In this document: positions 59,219 to 64,000 of the stretch, in pieces
Layout: every line of letters begins with the position of its first letter
Numbering within the stretch: the stretch's first letter is position 1
Origin: Luteitalea sp.
GTDB taxonomy: Bacteria; Acidobacteriota; Vicinamibacteria; Vicinamibacterales; Vicinamibacteraceae
Length of the DNA: 64,000 nucleotides
Direction of reading: 5' to 3'
Assembly (NCBI GenBank): GCA_009377495.1
Contig: WHTZ01000003.1
Span: forward strand, 151,894-215,893
The notes under the pieces: model-generated
Database searches by the model: none
What the model was told of the DNA's origin: nothing
What the model saw: only the letters and a program-made list of their open reading frames with translations
Position numbers and translations under genes: made by a program

Positions 59219-60758
59219 CGATCCCAACTCCGGCATGGACCGCCGGCGCTTTATTCAGAGCACCGGGGCCGGCCTGGCAACGGCGCTTGCTGCACCGAAG
59301 CTTCACGCCGAGACGGATTCGCAAACGGCCACGTCCCGGCAACCTTCGCTCATTCGCCAGGAGAATCAACGAGAGGGCGCACGCGACTGGCAACTGACGA
59401 GGATTCATATCGATAGTCGGTCTGGCTACCGCTCTCCGCGCATCGAAGGATACTGTTCACGTCAGTCGGTACAAGTCGGTGATCGTCTCGATGTCATGGT
59501 GAGTACCCGGCCGGCCGCACCCTTTCAAATCGAGATCTTTCGCACCGGTTATTACAGTGCGCGGGGCGCGCGCCTGATGTCTGTGCTCGGCCCGTTTCAG
59601 GGGCGTGAGCAGCCTGATCCCCCGATCGGAGAGCAACGTCTGCGGGAGTGCCGCTGGGAGGCGAGTGCGACTGTTCCAATCCCCGCCGACTGGCCGAGTG
59701 GCGTCTATCTTGGGCGATTATCGACCCTCCCCCCTAAGGGCAACCAGCCGTACTGGCAGAGTTATGTCATTTTCATTGTGCGCGACGACCGACCGGCTGA
59801 CATTCTGTTCCAATGCAGCGACAACACCTGGCTGGCATACAATCGTTGGCCCAACAGATTTTCGCTCTACGACGACGGGTCCGAGAGTGAGTGGTCCTCG
59901 CCGCATAGTGTTAAGGTCAGTTTCGACCGACCATACGGGAAGTACCGGCAGATCTACGACAATCCGCAGTCAGTCGGCTCGGGAGAGTACCTCTGTTTCG
60001 AGTTCCCATTGGCCTACTGGCTCGAACAACAAGGCTACGATGTCACCTATTGTTCGAACAGCGACATGCTGAGTCCGGAACGCGGTCAGAAGTGCAAAGC
60101 ATTTCTGAGTGTCGGACACGACGAATATTGGGACCTCCGACAATACGAGAGTGTGAAATCCATGATCGACAGCGGCGTGGACGCGCTGTTTCTGTCCGGG
60201 AATGCCGTCTGCTGGGTCTCACCATTTCTTGCCGCTGCCGACGGTCGGCCAAATCGAATCATTCACCGCGCCGGCCCGTATGGTGGCGCTGCCAAACAAC
60301 GACATGAGCGCCTGGACGGCGGTTACCCGATGACCGGTCCGGATGAAGGGCTGCTGATGGGCGTGCGTAATGTTGAACCGGTGAACGGTGGTGGCGATTG
60401 GATCATCACCCGACCGGACCATTGGATGTTCGAAGGGACGGGTATCAAACGGGGCGACTCGATTCCCGGTTTGGTCGGCTGGGAATATCACGGTAACCCG
60501 GCGGACATTCCCGGATTACAGGTCGTCGCCGAAGGTACGGCTTGGGTGGGCGGAACCAGACCGCAGCAGTGGGCCGCGTCGATCCACCCTGGACCCAAGA
60601 AGAATTTTGTCTTCAATGCGGCCACAATTTTCTGGGTGCAAGGGATGAGCAATCCACCTGGACACATGCTGCCATGGTCGCATGCCAGCCGACCGCATGG
60701 CGCGGATGAGCGGGTTCAGCGTATCACGGCAAATTTGCTTCAGCGGTCACTCGGCTAG
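59211..60758 (+). CDS. N,N-dimethylformamidase beta-subunit-like protein, Tat-exported
   Basis: 515 residues from ATG 59211; it carries a twin-arginine signal (MDRRRFIQSTGAGLATALAA). The domain matches the large/beta subunit of N,N-dimethylformamidase: QIEIFRTGYYSARGARLM, NTWLAYNRWPNRFSLYDDGS, KAFLSVGHDEYWDLRQYESV and FVFNAATIFWVQGM. DMFase cleaves an amide bond and needs an alpha subunit, which is not present here. The H-D-E-Y-W motif holds the probable iron or active-site residues. TTG 59199 is an alternative start right after GGGAGG. The 3' end overlaps the convergent amidohydrolase gene by 12 bp. Confidence 0.85.
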   Translation: MADDPNSGMDRRRFIQSTGAGLATALAAPKLHAETDSQTATSRQPSLIRQENQREGARDWQLTRIHIDSRSGYRSPRIEGYCSRQSVQVGDRLDVMVSTRPAAPFQIEIFRTGYYSARGARLMSVLGPFQGREQPDPPIGEQRLRECRWEASATVPIPADWPSGVYLGRLSTLPPKGNQPYWQSYVIFIVRDDRPADILFQCSDNTWLAYNRWPNRFSLYDDGSESEWSSPHSVKVSFDRPYGKYRQIYDNPQSVGSGEYLCFEFPLAYWLEQQGYDVTYCSNSDMLSPERGQKCKAFLSVGHDEYWDLRQYESVKSMIDSGVDALFLSGNAVCWVSPFLAAADGRPNRIIHRAGPYGGAAKQRHERLDGGYPMTGPDEGLLMGVRNVEPVNGGGDWIITRPDHWMFEGTGIKRGDSIPGLVGWEYHGNPADIPGLQVVAEGTAWVGGTRPQQWAASIHPGPKKNFVFNAATIFWVQGMSNPPGHMLPWSHASRPHGADERVQRITANLLQRSLG

Positions 60759-61562
60759 TCCGAGGTAGGGCCGCTTCGCCGAGGCGGCCGGAAGCCTGAG
60801 GAGCCTCGCCACATTTCGTCGCCGGATTCCCTCTTTGACAGCTTCGCTGACGTCGAGAATCTCCATCTTGACGATAGCCGGATCCGGATAATGGAATGGC
60901 ATCCCGCTTCCGAAAACCACGCGCTCAGGTCCTAGATTCTCGATGAGCTGCCCGACCTCGTTTTCCAGTTCGACCGTCAGCAGCGAAATATCGATCACGT
61001 AGTTGGCAGGCAGCCCATTGTTCGTTTGGCCCAGCGGCGAGCGCACGTATCCGGAGCCGTTCACGAGAATGAACCTCGAGTCGGGGCACGATTTCATCAG
61101 AGCTGCGATTTCTTCCTTGTCTACGTCCGGGATATCCACGAGCCAGCTCTGCTGCCGGCGATCTTCAACGCGCAACGGGATCGAAATCACCAAGCTGCGG
61201 TCTGACGCAGCGTTGACCAGCTCGATGCAGTCCGGGTCGGAAAGATCATAGTTGTGCCAGCGAGGATACAGGCGCAATCCCTTCGCGCCGAATTCCTCGT
61301 GGCAGATCTTCAGGTCATCGCGCCACCCGGCATAGGCAGGGTTGACAACGCCGAACGGGATGAAACGATCCCGATGACGTTGCACGTCGCTGGCGAGCTC
61401 TTCGTTGCCGGCCTGCGCGTTGCGGTAGGTAATCGCCGCCGCACTCGACACCACCGCTTGCTCGATGTTGCGGCTATCCATGAGCCGCAGCAGTTGGTCA
61501 GCGCGGTTGTGGCGCAACTGGCGGAACGCAAAATGACCCAGGTAGGCGTTCACGTCAATCAT
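60747..61562 (-). CDS. Amidohydrolase family 2 protein, cytoplasmic
   Basis: 271 residues beginning MIDVNAYLGHFAFRQLRHNR; the first metal motif is VNAYLGH rather than V-H-x-H, so the metal site is altered. Later motifs FGVVNPAYAGW, GAKGLRLYPRWHNYD, RFILVNGSG and VVFGSGMPFHYPDP also lack the usual His/Asp pairs. It may be a non-metal lactonase-like or regulatory member. It is the last gene of a three-gene operon (DegT-like, amidohydrolase, this) and overlaps the previous stop by four bases. Confidence 0.78.
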   Translation of the reverse strand: MIDVNAYLGHFAFRQLRHNRADQLLRLMDSRNIEQAVVSSAAAITYRNAQAGNEELASDVQRHRDRFIPFGVVNPAYAGWRDDLKICHEEFGAKGLRLYPRWHNYDLSDPDCIELVNAASDRSLVISIPLRVEDRRQQSWLVDIPDVDKEEIAALMKSCPDSRFILVNGSGYVRSPLGQTNNGLPANYVIDISLLTVELENEVGQLIENLGPERVVFGSGMPFHYPDPAIVKMEILDVSEAVKEGIRRRNVARLLRLPAASAKRPYLGLAE

Positions 61563-62437
61563 GCCGTTCCTCGGCGGCTGAGGAGCCCTTGCATATTCGT
61601 GCCGAGAATCTGATCCTTCTCAGCGGCGGCCAGGGTTACCGCGCGAATTTTGCCGATGCCTGCCGTCATCGACATGTCGCACCCGAACAGGATCCGGTCT
61701 GCGCCAAGCATTCTGGTCGCCATTTCGATCATGCCCTCGTCAATGACGGTGCCGCTGGTATCGAGGTAGACGCTGGCGCCATTTCTCAAGGCTTTGATGG
61801 TCCACTCCCAGTCTCCGCCGCCCCCGAGATGGCCACAAATGAGCATGGCCTCCGGATAGCGGTCAGCGAGCTCCACGAGGTGCCCACCGTCGCTCATGTG
61901 CGGTTGCGGCTGCGACAGCCATGTAGGGTGGCCAGCGTGGTGCAGAATGGGAACACGCAGCTTGATCGTCAATTCGACAACCGGCCACACCACCGGCTCG
62001 TTGGCGCGGTAGTCGTTGTACAACTTCACGCCGATAAAGCCGCGGTCCTCGATGCACCGGCGAATCTCGTCGAGCGCTTCACGCCCATAACCAGGATTGA
62101 CGAAGCAATACCCGAGCACGCGTCCCGGGAAGCGGCGCATCCCCTCTGCCACCCACTGGTTGCACTCGCGGAACTGCTCGGCTGTGGCTGGCTTCACCGG
62201 CGTCAACAGCGAACAGCAAAGCTGGTCGATTCCCAGTTTGTCCGCGGCTTCAATCAGTTTGCGGTCGTCGTCTCGCCAGGAGGCGTGACTGCGGTGACGC
62301 AAGTGAGCATGGCAGTCGATGACCCTGGCGCGGGGCGTGCTGGAGGGAGGCCTTGTCCGAGCACCTGCCGCCTGTGTGACCAAGGCTCCGCCGAGCGTTG
62401 CCAGCAACGCACGGCGGGATATGACGGGATCGCTCAT
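61559..62437 (-). CDS. Tat-exported amidohydrolase family 2 protein
   Basis: 292 residues with a twin-arginine signal (ISRRALLATLGGALVTQAAG). The metal motifs are intact: VIDCHAHLRHR (His-x-His), RVPILHHAGHPTW, AMLICGHLGGGGDWE and Asp in ILFGCDMSM. It belongs to the same family as the cytoplasmic paralog downstream, which has lost these residues. The pair could form a heteromer or act in series across the membrane. It starts four bases after the DegT-like gene's stop. Confidence 0.85.
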   Translation of the reverse strand: MSDPVISRRALLATLGGALVTQAAGARTRPPSSTPRARVIDCHAHLRHRSHASWRDDDRKLIEAADKLGIDQLCCSLLTPVKPATAEQFRECNQWVAEGMRRFPGRVLGYCFVNPGYGREALDEIRRCIEDRGFIGVKLYNDYRANEPVVWPVVELTIKLRVPILHHAGHPTWLSQPQPHMSDGGHLVELADRYPEAMLICGHLGGGGDWEWTIKALRNGASVYLDTSGTVIDEGMIEMATRMLGADRILFGCDMSMTAGIGKIRAVTLAAAEKDQILGTNMQGLLSRRGTA

Positions 62438-62441
62438 GGTC

Positions 62442-63773
62442 TCAACCCTTGCCCAGCTCTCCGCGATGAGCCCAGACCTTCTCGAACGCGGCCCCGTACT
62501 GATCGATCAGGTCGGCGCACTCGTCGTAGAAGAGGGGCAGGTTGAGACAGGTGTTGTTGACCCGCTCCGTGCCTGGAAGCGACTCTGGTAACACTGGCTT
62601 ATGCTGCCACCACTTTTCTTCCTGGTAGAGCGCGAGCTTGTGCTGCTCGCGGTAGGGTGTGCCGGAGACGCGCACGCCTTCAGCCTGCAGCGCTTTGATC
62701 GCGTTTTCGCGCGAGAAGCCGGCTTTACCGGAATCGAAAAACAGGAGGTTGCGGGCGTAGTACGTGCGCTTCATATCGGGCCGGCAGTAAGGCGCCGAAA
62801 TCCCGGGCAGCTCCTGCAGCCGCTCATTGAGAGCCCGAATCTGCCGTGCCACCAGAGCGCCGCGCGAATCCAGAACCCTGAGCTGCTGGCGCGCGAGGGC
62901 GGCAGCCAAAGGATGCATCCGGAGCTTGAGCCCCAGGCCAGTCCCCTCGTATTTCCGGTAGGGGCTGTCTTCGGAGAACGTCGGGGGATCCTCGTAATGC
63001 CCGAACGTCGATGCTCGCTCGAAGAGCTCGCGCGTCTGGTACATTCCCATTCCACCCTCGATCGTCGGCATGACCTTGCTGGTTTGAAAGCTCATGACGC
63101 CGATGTCTCCCCAGTTGCCAGCGGCTTTGCCTTGGAGGGAGGCGCCGGCTGCCTGCGCGGCGTCCTCGAGGACCAAGAGGCCTCGCTCCCCGGCGAACTT
63201 GCCGATCTCGTCCATGTCGCAGAGCAGTCCCCAGAAATGCACCGGCACCATCGCTCGAGTGCGCTTGGTGATGTGACGGGCTGCATACTCCAGGTCAAAG
63301 CAGGCAGAGCGGGGATCGATGTCGACGAAGACGGGCACGTACCCGAATAGCCTCATCGGCACGATGCTGGCGAAGAACGTATAGGAAGGCACCAAGATCT
63401 CGCTTCCGGGAGGGAGGTCAAGCGCGAAGAAGCCCGACGTGAGCGCGCTGGTGCCGTTCATGTGGGCCTTAACGAAAGGCGCCTTGGTGTAGGCCTGCCA
63501 TTCTTCTTCGAAGATTGGGAGCTCCTCGTAAAACTCGTTGCTCTCGATCATCTCTATGAGCGCTTTCTTCTCCTCTGCCCCGTATCTCGGCCATCGAGTC
63601 AGCCAGTCGTGGCGGTCGCTCGGATAGGTGACGGCTTTCGATCCACCGGACAGCGCCAGCGTTTCGCGAGCCTGTGATGCGGTCGCCCGAACCGCCACGA
63701 GGGCGGCGGCGGCTGCGGCGCTCGCTTGGAGAAAATTTCGTCGTGTGCCGGTCGAAGAGCTTTCACTTCCCAT
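62442..63773 (-). CDS. Tat-exported DegT/DnrJ/EryC1/StrS-like aminotransferase
   Basis: 443 residues starting with a twin-arginine signal (TGTRRNFLQASAAAAAALVA). The DegT fold has KAHMNGTSALTSGFFALDLP, EILVPSYTFFASIVPMRLFG, VLEDAAQAAGASL (PLP-binding Asp) and MSFQTSKVMPTIEGGMGMY, where the Lys of SFQTSK is the Schiff-base residue. The family normally acts in the cytoplasm on nucleotide sugars. An exported PLP enzyme implies folding with the cofactor before Tat transport and a periplasmic substrate. First gene of an operon with two amidohydrolases. Confidence 0.87.
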   Translation of the reverse strand: MGSESSSTGTRRNFLQASAAAAAALVAVRATASQARETLALSGGSKAVTYPSDRHDWLTRWPRYGAEEKKALIEMIESNEFYEELPIFEEEWQAYTKAPFVKAHMNGTSALTSGFFALDLPPGSEILVPSYTFFASIVPMRLFGYVPVFVDIDPRSACFDLEYAARHITKRTRAMVPVHFWGLLCDMDEIGKFAGERGLLVLEDAAQAAGASLQGKAAGNWGDIGVMSFQTSKVMPTIEGGMGMYQTRELFERASTFGHYEDPPTFSEDSPYRKYEGTGLGLKLRMHPLAAALARQQLRVLDSRGALVARQIRALNERLQELPGISAPYCRPDMKRTYYARNLLFFDSGKAGFSRENAIKALQAEGVRVSGTPYREQHKLALYQEEKWWQHKPVLPESLPGTERVNNTCLNLPLFYDECADLIDQYGAAFEKVWAHRGELGKG

Positions 63774-63944
63774 AGCGCATCACCCTGACAGCCGTCACAA
63801 CTGCCGCTCTGCTGAAGGCGATCAGAAGGTCAGACATGTGTCAGCTCTAGTCGATAGACGCAGTTTCTATATTGAAAATACTTTTTCGTCACGATACCAT
63901 AGTGCCTCCTAGCTTGACAAGATTCTGCCCCTCCACGTGTCAAG

Positions 63945-63989
63945 GCGAAATAGAAATGTCCCCGTTCTTAGCGAAATAGAAATGTCCCC
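63945..63989. mobile_element. Terminal repeats of a probable IS element running off the right edge
   Basis: GCGAAATAGAAATGTCCCC occurs at 63945-63963 and again at 63971-63989, spaced 26 bp, shortly after TGTC at 63938. Short direct repeats near an end that starts with TG are usual for IS21-like or IS481-like elements. The element body must lie beyond base 64000, so neither type nor transposase can be confirmed. The 63774-63937 stretch before it has no gene. Confidence 0.5.
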
Positions 63990-64000
63990 TGCCGTTCTTT

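Noticed and set aside
1..64000. tRNA, rRNA and CRISPR arrays
   Set aside because: No cloverleaf-like or rRNA sequence and no regularly spaced direct-repeat array was recognised; the only short spaced repeats are the two at the right edge.

Overview
The window is GC-rich DNA, gene-dense on both strands, and looks like a soil or sediment member of the Acidobacteriota (Vicinamibacteria-like). The supporting features are an ADOP/MacB-type permease with PadR regulators, Oar-like TonB receptors with an N-terminal carboxypeptidase-regulatory domain, PVC-type cytochrome proteins, many Tat or lipoprotein signals and small palindromic repeats. This assignment is inference; no rRNA or other phylogenetic marker gene is present.

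Region 1 (1-13.0 kb) holds the end of an ADOP permease, a PadR regulator, small membrane and zinc-ribbon-like proteins, a TPR lipoprotein, a frameshifted membrane protein, a TlpA-like/methyltransferase fusion with an in-frame UGA, an exported S9 peptidase, a histidine kinase/response regulator pair, an exported TPR protein and a DUF2585 membrane protein.

Region 2 (13.0-20 kb) holds a Tat-exported His-rich protein with an in-frame UGA, a PadR gene flanked by palindromic repeats, a nucleotidyltransferase plus small partner, an AhpC/TSA-like protein with an in-frame UGA, an Ada plus 2OG-oxygenase operon, a DUF4097 protein and a PEGA protein.

The most notable result is that two of the in-frame UGA codons fall exactly where the first redox cysteine of a CxxC motif belongs (U-P-I-C and U-L-P-C). 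Each is followed by a hairpin with AGUU in its apical loop, like a bacterial SECIS. A third UGA, at 13612, is followed by a stable hairpin at SECIS-like distance but lies in no recognisable redox motif. The first two are best read as selenoproteins and the third as a candidate. No selA/B/C/D gene is in the window, so Sec decoding is inferred.

Region 3 (20-64 kb) is a catabolic supercluster. An IclR regulator is divergent from an SDR dehydrogenase. A GH2 enzyme and a six-hairpin-glycosidase-like protein follow, then a TonB receptor leading a plus-strand run (PTE-like hydrolase, beta-propeller lipoprotein, small lipoprotein, two EamA half-transporters, RraA-like aldolase, amidohydrolase). Next come an enolase-superfamily dehydratase with an AstE/AspA-like deacylase, an orphan Sfp-type PPTase, and a plus-strand set of LarA-like racemase, DASS transporter and tartrate-dehydrogenase-like enzyme. 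After an exported aminopeptidase P and an HNH pair comes a minus-strand TonB run (TonB receptor, cytochrome c dehydrogenase, Gfo/Idh/MocA oxidoreductase, ceramidase-like hydrolase), with a triple-RidA-like protein upstream. A FadR-type regulator then overlaps a DMF-deacylase-like protein. The end is a three-gene operon of Tat-exported DegT-like aminotransferase plus two amidohydrolases. The layout suggests uptake and periplasmic breakdown of sugar acids, hydroxy acids or lactones; the actual substrate cannot be read from the sequence.

Broken genes (ADOP tail at 19.7 kb, HNH tail at 39.4 kb, nucleotidyltransferase head at 1.2 kb), palindromic repeats and IS-like repeats at the right edge show ongoing rearrangement.
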